This document shows positions 34,945-42,698 of a stretch of 44,142 nt of DNA, piece after piece; within the stretch, counting starts at the first letter, position 1, and the number at the start of each line of letters is the position of its first letter. The notes under the pieces are model-generated. The model saw nothing but the letters and a program-made list of their open reading frames with translations, was not told the origin of the DNA and did not search any database. The DNA comes from Amnibacterium sp. (lineage in GTDB: Bacteria; Actinomycetota; Actinomycetes; Actinomycetales; Microbacteriaceae). A program made the translations under genes and the position numbers. The stretch spans positions 1 to 44,142 of the forward strand of contig NZ_JAODBE010000028.1 in assembly GCF_025463795.1 (NCBI RefSeq), written 5' to 3'.

Positions 34945-35616
34945 CTACGGTCCGCCGAGCCAGTGGTCGATGCGGCGATGGTCCGGGGTGAATCCATGCG
35001 CGACGCCCCACAGCACGGCCTGGGTGCGGCTGCCCGCGCCGATCTTGCGGTAGATCGAGCGGATGTAGGACTTGATCGTGTTGGGGCTCAGGTGGGTGAG
35101 CCGTGCCACGTCCGCGTTGCTCTTGCCTTGCGTGATGAGTGCGAGGATCTCCGACTCCCGATCCGAGAGCCCGAGCTCGCGGCCCGGCCAGTCGAGGCCC
35201 GGGGCGCTCCCGACTCGGCCTGGCGGCCGGACGAAGACCCGCTCGCCCGCGTGCACGCGCTCGATCGCCTCGACCAGCTCCTCGGCGGAGAGCGTCTTCG
35301 GGAGGTACCCGTGGACGCCGAGCGCCTCGGCCGCAGCCACGAGGTCGGGCTGGAAGTTCCAGGTGTAGATCACCACCCGCCTCGCCCGCGGGTTGGCCAC
35401 GAGGCCGGCGACCTCCACTTGATCCGACTCCGGCTGGGCGAACGAGTCGTAGAGCACGACGTCGATCGAGTCGTCGAGCGCCGCGTTGGCGTCGATCTCC
35501 GAGACCACGACGCGGTCGCGGAAGGCGTCGAACAGATGGGCGAGCCCGACCAGCACGACGTCGTAGTCGTCGACGAGGGCGACCGTGATCGGCCGCGTGA
35601 GTGTGAGAACGCTGAT
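34945..35616 (-). CDS. LuxR/NarL-type response regulator, non-canonical start
   Basis: The receiver domain needs the stretch ITVALVDDYDVV, whose acidic pair lies upstream of the only canonical in-frame start (GTG 35556). The phospho-acceptor is in VVLYDSF, with T in VIYTWN and K in YLPK. The HTH (LSDRESEILALITQGKSNADVARLTHLSPNTIKSYIRSIYRKI) is complete. The frame is open to a TAG just upstream and offers no ATG, GTG or TTG before 35556. TACGGT (35628-35623), 6 nt, then ATC at 35616 matches the leaderless spacing of other genes here, so I set the start there. Alternatives are an indel or a truncated 203-residue protein from GTG. No histidine kinase is adjacent. Confidence 0.75.
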   Translation of the reverse strand: MSVLTLTRPITVALVDDYDVVLVGLAHLFDAFRDRVVVSEIDANAALDDSIDVVLYDSFAQPESDQVEVAGLVANPRARRVVIYTWNFQPDLVAAAEALGVHGYLPKTLSAEELVEAIERVHAGERVFVRPPGRVGSAPGLDWPGRELGLSDRESEILALITQGKSNADVARLTHLSPNTIKSYIRSIYRKIGAGSRTQAVLWGVAHGFTPDHRRIDHWLGGP

Positions 35617-35628
35617 GATCGGACCGTA

Positions 35629-35644
35629 ACACCCCTAGGGGTGT
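35629..35644. promoter_or_regulatory. Perfect 16-bp palindrome in the LuxR/GlsB divergent region
   Basis: ACACCCCTAGGGGTGT, perfectly symmetric, adjoining the minus-strand TACGGT -10 box of the LuxR gene and about 97 bp before the GlsB-type gene. A likely binding site for the LuxR dimer or another regulator. Confidence 0.6.
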
Positions 35645-35704
35645 GCCTGCAGAGGACCTGAAGTGGTCGAGTAGGGCCACCGCCGCAACCGGGCGGTCCA
35701 GCAG

Positions 35705-35722
35705 CACGACGACCGTCGTGCC
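35705..35722 (+). promoter_or_regulatory. Hairpin in the 5' leader of the GlsB-type gene
   Basis: GCACGACG-AC-CGTCGTGC, perfect 8-nt arms, ending 18 nt before the ATG and just upstream of the AGAAGGGA ribosome binding site. It could be an operator or an RNA hairpin affecting translation. Confidence 0.45.
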
Positions 35723-35740
35723 ATCAGAAGGGATACGGCC

Positions 35741-36025
35741 ATGGGCCTCCTCGGCACCATCATCGTCATCATCATCGTCGGCCTCATCGCCGGGTTCCTC
35801 GCCCGCGCCATCGTGCCGGGCCGTCAGAGCATGGGCATCGGAGCGACGATCCTGCTCGGCATCATCGGCTCGTTCGTGGGCGGCTTCCTCGGCTTCCTGC
35901 TCTTCCACGCGGACCCGCAGGGGGGCTTCTTCCAGCCGGCCGGCATCATCGGCTCCATCATCGGCGCGATCATCGTGCTGCTGATCTGGATGGCCGTGAA
36001 GCGCCGCAGCGGCGCCCGCGTCTGA
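35741..36025 (+). CDS. GlsB/YeaQ/YmgE-family stress membrane protein
   Basis: Small membrane protein of 94 residues. Three hydrophobic segments: GTIIVIIIVGLIAGFLARAI (about 5-24), GIGATILLGIIGSFVGGFLGFLLF (about 32-55) and IIGSIIGAIIVLLIWMAV (about 69-86), with the GlsB-type PGRQSMGI loop and a basic end. Family members are often called transglycosylase-associated proteins and are stress-induced; function is unknown. ATG 35741 has AGAAGGGA upstream. It is divergent from the LuxR gene with a 16-bp palindrome between, suggesting common control. Confidence 0.92.
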   Translation: MGLLGTIIVIIIVGLIAGFLARAIVPGRQSMGIGATILLGIIGSFVGGFLGFLLFHADPQGGFFQPAGIIGSIIGAIIVLLIWMAVKRRSGARV

Positions 36026-36059
36026 GCCCACACCCACCCACCACGGATCGGCGCTCCGA

Positions 36060-36088
36060 CCCGCGTCCCCCTTCGACGGGATCGCGGG
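36060..36088 (+). terminator. Terminator-like hairpin after the GlsB-type gene
   Basis: CCCGCG-TCCC pairs with GGGA-T-CGCGGG (one bulged T), 34 nt after the stop. No T-tract. Confidence 0.5.
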
Positions 36089-36147
36089 GCGGGGCGCCGT
36101 CGTCTGCGCACCGCCCGGTTCCCGGCTGCCGATCTCCGCGCCGGCGT

Positions 36148-36234
36148 CCGCCGTTCTCAGGAGTCGGTCGAGGGATTCAGGACATCCGGGGGGCGACAGG
36201 CGGCGGCCGGCGCCTCGGATCCTGAATACGGCGG
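36148..36234. repeat. Inverted repeat between the converging GlsB and ABC permease genes
   Basis: CCGCCGTTCTCAGGA (36148-36162) and TCCTGAATACGGCGG (36220-36234), 13 of 15 positions pairing, enclosing a 57-nt GC-rich centre. It ends 6 nt before the stop of the permease gene. It may end transcription from both sides. Confidence 0.5.
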
Positions 36235-36240
36235 ATGAGG

Positions 36241-37056
36241 TCAGGTGCGGCTGCCGGCCACGTCGCCACCGAGGCGCTGCGCGAGCGACACCGGCACGAT
36301 CGCGACGAGCGTGAGCACGGCCGCGACGACGTTGACCACGGGCGCCTGGTTCGGGCGGAAGAGGTTCCCGAAGATCCAGATCGGCAGGGTCTGCACGGTC
36401 GGGCCGGCGGTGAAGGTCGTGACCACGATCTCGTCGAAGCTCAGCGCGAACGCGAGGAGGGCGCCCGCGACCAGCGCGCCGCGGAGCAGGGGGACGGTCA
36501 CGAGCCGGAACGTCTGCCACGGGTTCGCGCCGAGGTCGGCGGACGCCTCCTCGAAGGAGGTTCCGAGCCGCCGGAGGCGTGCGGCCACGTTGTTGAAGAC
36601 GATGACGATGCAGAACGTGGCGTGGCCGACGATCACCGTCCCGAGGCCGAGCGTCACGCCGACGGGTCCGAGCAGGGACGTGAAGGTCGCGTTCAGGGCG
36701 ATCCCGGTGACGATGCCCGGGAGCGTGATCGGCAGCACGACGAGGAAGCTGACCGCCCGCCGGCCGAAGAAGCGGAAGCGCTGGACGGCGAACGCCGCCA
36801 TCGTTCCGAGCACGAGGGCGATCGCCGTCGCGCAGAGCCCGGCGAGCACCGACGTGCCGAGCGCCTGGAGCGCCCCCGAGCTGCCGGCCGCCGCGATCCA
36901 CCAGCGCAGGGTGAACCCGGACGGGGGGAAGCCGAACGTCCGCGACGCGTTGAAGGAGTTCAGCACGACGAGGGCGAGCGGCACGTAGAGCAGCACGAGC
37001 CCGGCGACGGTCCAGGCGAGCAGCGCGCGGCGGAGGCCGGGGGATCGGCGGATCAC
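36241..37056 (-). CDS. ABC importer permease, PotC-like (polyamine type)
   Basis: Inner-membrane permease of 271 residues with six hydrophobic helices and the EAA coupling loop EEASADLGANPWQTFRLVTVPLLRG. FGFPPSGFTLRWW and LSFDEIVVTTFTAG are typical of the spermidine/putrescine PotC branch. GTG 37056 overlaps the stop of the first permease (GTGA), so the two halves are co-translated. It is the last gene of the four-gene importer operon. Confidence 0.9.
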   Translation of the reverse strand: MIRRSPGLRRALLAWTVAGLVLLYVPLALVVLNSFNASRTFGFPPSGFTLRWWIAAAGSSGALQALGTSVLAGLCATAIALVLGTMAAFAVQRFRFFGRRAVSFLVVLPITLPGIVTGIALNATFTSLLGPVGVTLGLGTVIVGHATFCIVIVFNNVAARLRRLGTSFEEASADLGANPWQTFRLVTVPLLRGALVAGALLAFALSFDEIVVTTFTAGPTVQTLPIWIFGNLFRPNQAPVVNVVAAVLTLVAIVPVSLAQRLGGDVAGSRT

Positions 37057-37901
37057 ACGTTCTCCAGAGCACCGGTGCGGCGCATCGCGAGCAGGTAGAT
37101 CACGATCGCGGCGAGGGGGACGAGTGAGAGTGCCGCGGCGAGCGGCTGGTCGTTGGCGGTGATGAGCTGGCCGTAGATCACGTTGCCGAGCATCTGCGTC
37201 TTCCCGCCGACGATCGTGACGGCGATGTAGTCCCCGAGCGACAGCGAGAACGTGAAGATCGAGCCCGCCGCGACGGCCGGGAGCACGAGCGGGGCGACGA
37301 TCCGACGGAGCGTCGTGCGCATCGGCGCGCCGAGGTCCGCGCTCGCCTCGAGGAGCGAGTCGGGCACCCGGTCGAAGCCGGCGAACACCGGCAGCACCAT
37401 GTAGGGCAGCCACAGGTAGGCGAGGGTGACGACGACCGCCCCGATCCCGTATCCGCTCGAGTGCCCACCGGTGAGCCACGCGATCGGCCCCGTCGGCGAC
37501 AGCAGCACACGCCACGCGTACGCCTTCACGAGATAGCTCGCCCACAGCGGCGTCGTGACGGCCACGACGAGCGCGACCCGGGCGCGCGGAGAGGCGACGC
37601 GGCTCATGTACAGCGCCATCGGGACGGCGACCGCGGCGTCGAGCACCGTGACACCGAGGGCCACGAGCAGGGTCCTGAGGGTGACGTCGCGGTACAGGGG
37701 ATCCGTGACGAGCGCGAGCAGGTTCCCGCTCGTGTAGACCGGCACGACGGCGCCGGTGAAGGTGTTCGTGCTCCAGAACGCCGAGACCAGCAGCACCGCC
37801 ATCGAGCCCAGGTAGGCCACGACGAGCCACACCATCGGCGGCCCGAGCAGCGCGGCCAGGCGCAGGCGCGCGCCCGGCCGCGCAGTCGAGGGGACGCTCA
37901 C
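37053..37901 (-). CDS. ABC importer permease, PotB-like (polyamine type)
   Basis: Permease of 282 residues. Cytosolic start, then helices at about 15-40, 75-100, 105-125, 145-170, 200-225 and 250-275. The EAA loop is LLEASADLGAPMRTTLRRIVAPLVLPA, and LGDYIAVTIVGGKTQMLGNVIY is a PotB-type motif. It pairs with the following permease by GTGA overlap and follows the binding-protein gene by 10 nt. Confidence 0.9.
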   Translation of the reverse strand: MSVPSTARPGARLRLAALLGPPMVWLVVAYLGSMAVLLVSAFWSTNTFTGAVVPVYTSGNLLALVTDPLYRDVTLRTLLVALGVTVLDAAVAVPMALYMSRVASPRARVALVVAVTTPLWASYLVKAYAWRVLLSPTGPIAWLTGGHSSGYGIGAVVVTLAYLWLPYMVLPVFAGFDRVPDSLLEASADLGAPMRTTLRRIVAPLVLPAVAAGSIFTFSLSLGDYIAVTIVGGKTQMLGNVIYGQLITANDQPLAAALSLVPLAAIVIYLLAMRRTGALENV

Positions 37902-37911
37902 CTGACCGTGC

Positions 37912-39114
37912 TCAGCCCTTGATCTGCTGCCACTTGTCGACCCATTCCGAGTAGGCGGTGCAGTCGTTCCCGGACCCGTCGACGCACTGCTTCTGCGGCG
38001 TCGTCCAGTAGTGGATGTTCGACGCGTACGCGGAGTCGAGGGCGTGGTAGGTCGTGCAGAAGCCCTTGTCGGAGGTCTCCGTGCAGGCCTTCGTCTGCGC
38101 GGGCGCCTCGCCGAACCACTCCGCGACCTGCGCGTTGACCTTCGGCGAGGTGATGTAGTCCATCCACTGGTACATGCAGTTCGGGTGCTTCGCCTTGGAC
38201 GAGATCATCCAGGTGTCCGACCAGCCGGTCGCGCCCTCGGCCGGCAGGACCGTCTTCACCTGCACCTTCTTGTCGGCGCCGATCACGTTCGCGATGACCT
38301 GCCAGGTCGTGCCGATCACGGAGCTGCCCGACTCGAAGGCCTGCACCTCCTTCGTGTAGTCGGCCCAGTACTCGCCGACGTTCGCGTTCTGCTGCTTCAG
38401 CAGCGCCACCGCCGCGTCGAGCTGCTTCTCGGTGAGGGAGTACGGGTCCTTGATCTTCAGCGACGGCTTCGTCTTCATCAGGTACAGCGCGGCGTCCGCG
38501 ATGTAGATGGGGGAGTCGTAGGCCGTGACCTTGCCCTTGTACGCGCTCGAGCCGCCGAACACGGCGCCCCACGAGGTGGGCGCGGTCGTGACGACCTTCG
38601 GGTTGTACATGAGCACGTTGGCGCCCCAGCCGTGCGGGATGCCGTACATCTGCCCGCTCACCGAGTTCCAGGGCCGCTTCTTCAGAAAGGTGGAGATCGT
38701 GGCGTAGTTCGGCACGAGCGCGGTGTTGACCGGGGCCACGTCGCCCGCGTAGATCAGGCGCAGCGTCGCATCGCCGGAGGCGGAGACCCCGTCGTACTGG
38801 CCGGTGCGCATGAGCTGCACCATCTCGTCGGAGGTGTTGCCGATCTTCACGTTCACCTGGCAGCCGGTCTGCTGCTCGAACGGATGCACCCAGTCGACGG
38901 TCTTGTCGTTCGAGCCGTCCTCGGCGTAGCCCGCCCAGGCGATGATGTTGAGCTGGCCCTCACCGGCGCCGAGCTTCTTCATCTCCTTCACCTTCGGCGG
39001 GGCGACGCCGGCCGTCCCGGTCGTCGTCGTGGCGGTGGAGCAGGCACCGAGCAGCACGGCGACGGCCAGAGCCGTCGCGGTCGCCGCGATGCGGGCGATC
39101 GGTCGCTTCATCAC
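37912..39114 (-). CDS. Extracellular solute-binding lipoprotein, spermidine/putrescine-like
   Basis: Lipoprotein of 400 residues: basic start, hydrophobic segment and lipobox LLGAC (Cys25). The mature part is a PotD-type binding protein (LNIIAWAGYAEDGSNDKTVDWVHPFEQQTGCQV, YDGVSASGDATLRLIYAGDVAPVN, YGIPHGWGANVLMYN). The C-terminal region has four Cys (ACTETSDKGFC, KQCVDGSGNDC) that could form disulfides. GTG 39114, followed at once by ATG, overlaps the ATPase stop (GTGA). Substrate is likely a polyamine, but related amino compounds are possible. Confidence 0.9.
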   Translation of the reverse strand: MMKRPIARIAATATALAVAVLLGACSTATTTTGTAGVAPPKVKEMKKLGAGEGQLNIIAWAGYAEDGSNDKTVDWVHPFEQQTGCQVNVKIGNTSDEMVQLMRTGQYDGVSASGDATLRLIYAGDVAPVNTALVPNYATISTFLKKRPWNSVSGQMYGIPHGWGANVLMYNPKVVTTAPTSWGAVFGGSSAYKGKVTAYDSPIYIADAALYLMKTKPSLKIKDPYSLTEKQLDAAVALLKQQNANVGEYWADYTKEVQAFESGSSVIGTTWQVIANVIGADKKVQVKTVLPAEGATGWSDTWMISSKAKHPNCMYQWMDYITSPKVNAQVAEWFGEAPAQTKACTETSDKGFCTTYHALDSAYASNIHYWTTPQKQCVDGSGNDCTAYSEWVDKWQQIKG

Positions 39115-40208
39115 GCGGATCCTTCCGGGGGAGGGGTGGGGGAGGCGGACTCGAGGGTCCGGACGGATTCGGGATGCCAGGCGACCACCGCGCGGTCGCC
39201 GCGGCGCAGCGCGGCCGGGCCGGTGTCGGCGTTCAGCTGCACGACGGAGAGGGCGGCGCCCGCGTCCGTGTCGACGATCAGCCGTGTGGTGGACCCGGCG
39301 TAGACGACCTCCGCCACGGTGCCCTCGGTGCTGCGGAGGCCGCCGCCGGCGGCCGTGCCCGCCGGCAGCACCTCGAGCTTCTCGGGGCGGATGCCGAACA
39401 CCCCCGGCCGGCCGACGAGGGCGGCCGCCGCGGCCCCGTCGAGCACGTTGGAGGTGCCGACGAAGCCCGCGACGAAGCGCGTCTGCGGCCGCTCGTAGAC
39501 GTCGGCGGCGGCCCCGACCTGCTCGATGCGACCCGCGTTGAAGACGGCGAGGCGGTCGCAGAGGGTCAGGGCCTCGTCCTGGTCGTGGGTGACGAACACG
39601 AACGTGATGCCGACCTCGCGCTGGATCGCCTTCAGCTCGACCTGCATCTGCTCACGCAGCTTCAGGTCGAGGGCACCGAGGGGTTCGTCGAGCAGGAGCA
39701 CCCGCGGGCGGACCACGAGGGCGCGGGCGAGCGCGACGCGCTGCCGCTGGCCGCCGGAGAGCTCGTCGGGGCGGCGCGCGCCCACGCCGGCGAGCCGCAC
39801 CATGTCGAGCGCCTCGCCCGCCCGCCGGATCCGCTCGGCGCGGCCGATGCCGCGCACGGTGAGCCCGTACTCGACGTTCTGCTGCACGCTGAGATGGGGG
39901 AAGAGCGCATAGTCCTGGAAGACGGTGTTCACGTCGCGCCGGTGCGGGGGCAGGTCGGTCGAGTCGATCCCGGCGAGGCGGATGCGGCCCTCGGTCGGCT
40001 GCTCGAAGCCCGCGATCATCCGGAGCACGGTCGTCTTGCCGGAGCCCGACGGACCGAGCATCGCGAAGAGCTCGCCGTCGGCGATCTCGAGGTCGACGCG
40101 GTCGACCGCGACGACGGATCCGAAGGTCTTCCGCACGCCCTCCAGGGCGATCCCGGGTGTCGCCGGGTCGGCGTCCCGGACGTCGCGCCGTGCCGCGACC
40201 TGTGCCAC
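39111..40208 (-). CDS. ABC importer ATPase, PotA-like
   Basis: ATP-binding subunit of 365 residues that heads the importer operon. Walker A GPSGSGKT (52-59), Q-loop VFQDYALFPHLSV, signature LSGGQRQR (150-157), Walker B VLLLDE (170-175), H-loop VTHDQDEA; a C-terminal TOBE-type domain (about 280-365). The start at GTG 40208 is set by GGGAGGAG five nt upstream; the frame runs 26 codons further but lacks support. Order ATPase, binding protein, permease, permease, all coupled or 10 nt apart. Confidence 0.93.
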   Translation of the reverse strand: MAQVAARRDVRDADPATPGIALEGVRKTFGSVVAVDRVDLEIADGELFAMLGPSGSGKTTVLRMIAGFEQPTEGRIRLAGIDSTDLPPHRRDVNTVFQDYALFPHLSVQQNVEYGLTVRGIGRAERIRRAGEALDMVRLAGVGARRPDELSGGQRQRVALARALVVRPRVLLLDEPLGALDLKLREQMQVELKAIQREVGITFVFVTHDQDEALTLCDRLAVFNAGRIEQVGAAADVYERPQTRFVAGFVGTSNVLDGAAAAALVGRPGVFGIRPEKLEVLPAGTAAGGGLRSTEGTVAEVVYAGSTTRLIVDTDAGAALSVVQLNADTGPAALRRGDRAVVAWHPESVRTLESASPTPPPEGSA

Positions 40209-40480
40209 CGCTGCTCCTCCCGGACGGGGTGCGCTCCTCTGCGTTCCCTGGGTGCATGCTAGGGGCGCGGGCGGGTGCTCGACCACGGGATCCGTGTTGC
40301 GATCGCGTCTCGGCGACCGGATCCGTGCCGATCCGGGCTCACGACGGACGATCAGGCCGTTCCGGGTCCTCGATCGAGTGGGAGCCGACCAGCGCGGTGG
40401 TCCGGGTTCCTGCCGTCAGCGGAGCGACTGGAGCGGCGTCGATCGCGACCACGGGCCGCGTCGCGCCCGCCGGGATGCGG
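40209..40480. other. Intergenic region upstream of the importer operon
   Basis: No gene seen in these 272 nt. On the minus strand TAGCAT (40261-40256) could be the importer -10. GGATCCGTG occurs twice, at about 40288-40296 and 40319-40327; the second lies in an inverted repeat, CCGGATC (40317-40323) and GATCCGG (40330-40336). These may be regulatory sites or the htpX terminator. Confidence 0.4.
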
Positions 40481-41356
40481 CTAGTGGAGCAGGGGCGCGC
40501 CCGCCATCGCCTCGAGGCGGGCGATGCGCTCCCGCATGGGCGGGTGCGTGGAGAACAGCCTGCCGACGTCCTGGGCCCGGAACGGATTCGCGATCATCAG
40601 GTGGCTCGTGCTCCGCAGCTGCGGCTCCGGCGCCAGCGGGTACCGCTGCGTGCCCGCCTCGAGCTTGCGCAGCGCGGAGGCGAGCGCGATCGGGTCGCCG
40701 GTGAGGGCGGCGCCGTCCTCGTCGGCGTCGTACTCGCGCGTCCGGCTGATCGCGAGCTGCACCACGCCGGCCGCGATCGGGCCGAGGACCAGCAGGAGCA
40801 GGGCGCCGACGCCACCGCCCCGGTTCTCGCGGTCGTTCCCGCCGCCGAAGAGCATCGCGCCGTAGGCCAGATACGTGATCACCGAGCTCAGCGCGGCGGC
40901 GACCGACGACGTGAGGATGTCGCGGTTGTAGACGTGCATGAACTCGTGCCCGAGCACACCGCGCAGCTCGCGCTCGTCGAGCAGCTGCAGGATGCCCTCG
41001 GTGCAGCACACCGCCGCGTGCTCGGGGCTGCGACCGGTCGCGAACGCGTTCGGCGCGGCGGTGGGGGAGACGTAGAGGGCGGGCATCGGCCTGCCGGCGC
41101 GCGCCCAGAGCTCGCGGACGATCCGGTACATGCCCGGCTGCTCCGCCTCGGTGACGGGACGGGCGCGCATGGCCCGGATGGCGACGGAGTCGCTGAACCA
41201 CCAGGAGCCGAGGTTCACCGCGAGGGCGAGCACGAGACCGATCGTGAGCGCCGCGAGGCTGCGGCCGAACAGGAGGTAGCTGGCGCCGAGCACGACGGCG
41301 CCGAGGAGTCCGAAGAGCGCCGCGGTCGTCAGACCGTTGAAGTGCCGGTGGGACAT
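40481..41356 (-). CDS. htpX: HtpX-like M48 zinc metalloprotease
   Basis: Membrane protease of 291 residues for quality control of membrane proteins. Two N-terminal helices (about 8-30 and 34-54), zinc motif H137-E138-F-M-H141 ([10 protein letters not shown]), third ligand E208 in REYDAD, two further hydrophobic segments between (about 150-170 and 185-203), and the C-terminal [16 protein letters not shown] signature. ATG 41356 is preceded by GGAAGGA. No heat-shock operator (HAIR or CIRCE) is seen in the 100-nt upstream gap. Confidence 0.95.
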   Translation of the reverse strand: MSHRHFNGLTTAALFGLLGAVVLGASYLLFGRSLAALTIGLVLALAVNLGSWWFSDSVAIRAMRARPVTEAEQPGMYRIVRELWARAGRPMPALYVSPTAAPNAFATGRSPEHAAVCCTEGILQLLDERELRGVLGHEFMHVYNRDILTSSVAAALSSVITYLAYGAMLFGGGNDRENRGGGVGALLLLVLGPIAAGVVQLAISRTREYDADEDGAALTGDPIALASALRKLEAGTQRYPLAPEPQLRSTSHLMIANPFRAQDVGRLFSTHPPMRERIARLEAMAGAPLLH

Positions 41357-41456
41357 GTCGATCCTTCCGCGAGCACCCGATGCGCTCGCATCCGGATCAA
41401 CACGCGAAGGGCCCCACCGCTTCGATACATCCTCGGAAGGGCATATGGACCGCCGG

Positions 41457-42695
41457 TCAGGCGCGGGTTCGGGGGATCAGCCGTTCGAGCTGGGTGACGT
41501 GCCGGGGCTCGAGCTCCTCGAGGGAGTGGGCGCCGAGCAGCTTCATGGTGCGGACGATCTGGTCGGCGAGGATCGCGATGGCCCGGTCGACGCCGGCGCG
41601 GCCGCCGGCCATGAGCCCGTACAGGTAGGCGCGGCCGACAAGGGTGAAGTCGGCGCCGAGGGCGATCGACGCCACGATGTCGGCGCCGTCCATGATCCCG
41701 GTGTCGACGAGCACGTCGAGATCGCGCCCGACCTCGCGCACGACGTCGGGCAGCAGGTGGAACGGGATCGGGGCGCGGTCGAGCTGGCGGCCGCCGTGGT
41801 TCGACAGCACGATGCCGTCGACGCCGAAGTCCGCGAACAGCTTCGCGTCCTCGACGCTCTGCACGCCCTTGATCGCCAGCTTGCCGGGCCACAGCTGCCG
41901 GATCGTCTTCAGGTCCGTGAAGCTGATGGTCGGATCCATCGCGAGGTCGAGCAGGTCGCCGACGGTGCCGCCGGTCGAGGTCAGCGAGGCGAACTCGAGC
42001 TTCGGCGTCGTGAGGAAGTCGAACCACCACCACGGCCGGGGTGCGGCGTCGAGCAGCGTGCGAAGGGTGAGCTGCGGCGGGATGGAGAAGCCGTTGCGCT
42101 TGTCCCGGAGCCGCGCGCCGGCGACGGGGGTGTCGACCGTGAAGAAGAGGGTCTCGTAGCCGGCCTTCGCGGCGCGCTCGACGAGGCCGTACGAGATCTC
42201 CCGCTGCCGCATCACGTAGAGCTGGAACCAGCTGCGGCCGCCAGGGTTCGCGTCCTTCACGTGCTCGATCGACGTCGTGCCGAGCGTCGAGAGGGTGAAC
42301 GGGATGCCCGCGGCGTTCGCCGCACCCGCGCCGGCGGTCTCGCCCTCGGTCTGCATCAGGCGGGTGAAGCCCGTGGGCGCGATGCCGAACGGCAGGCTCG
42401 ACGGGGCGCCGAACACCGTCGCGGTGGTGTCGACGTGCTCGACGTCGCGGAGCACCTCGGGGTGGAACTCGACGTCCTGGAAGGCCTGCCTCGCGCGAGC
42501 GATCGAGATCTCGCCCTCGGCGGACCCGTCCGTGTAGTCGAACGCCGCCTTCGGGGTGCGCCGCTTCGCGATCCGCCGCAGGTCCTCGATGGTCAGCGCC
42601 GCCTCGAGCCGCGCCTTCTTGCGGTCGAGGTCGGGCTTCTTGAACCGCAGGTACTCGAAGACCTCCACCGGCCTCGGGAGCTGTCGCTGGACCAT
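41457..42695 (-). CDS. lldD: FMN-dependent alpha-hydroxy-acid oxidase, L-lactate dehydrogenase type
   Basis: TIM-barrel flavoenzyme of 412 residues oxidising L-2-hydroxy acids, probably L-lactate to pyruvate feeding the quinone pool. N-terminal [17 protein letters not shown] and substrate motifs [42 protein letters not shown]; the catalytic base is H300 in [10 protein letters not shown], then [12 protein letters not shown] and GRAYLYGL. It starts 3 nt after the rhamnulokinase stop. Rhamnose breakdown yields L-lactaldehyde and then L-lactate, so the pairing makes metabolic sense. Confidence 0.92.
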   Translation of the reverse strand: MVQRQLPRPVEVFEYLRFKKPDLDRKKARLEAALTIEDLRRIAKRRTPKAAFDYTDGSAEGEISIARARQAFQDVEFHPEVLRDVEHVDTTATVFGAPSSLPFGIAPTGFTRLMQTEGETAGAGAANAAGIPFTLSTLGTTSIEHVKDANPGGRSWFQLYVMRQREISYGLVERAAKAGYETLFFTVDTPVAGARLRDKRNGFSIPPQLTLRTLLDAAPRPWWWFDFLTTPKLEFASLTSTGGTVGDLLDLAMDPTISFTDLKTIRQLWPGKLAIKGVQSVEDAKLFADFGVDGIVLSNHGGRQLDRAPIPFHLLPDVVREVGRDLDVLVDTGIMDGADIVASIALGADFTLVGRAYLYGLMAGGRAGVDRAIAILADQIVRTMKLLGAHSLEELEPRHVTQLERLIPRTRA

Positions 42696-42698
42696 GAG

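Noticed and set aside
41357-41456. HAIR/CIRCE heat-shock operator upstream of htpX
   Set aside because: No CTTGAGT or TTAGCACTC inverted repeat was found; only a weak 6-bp hairpin (41369-41389).
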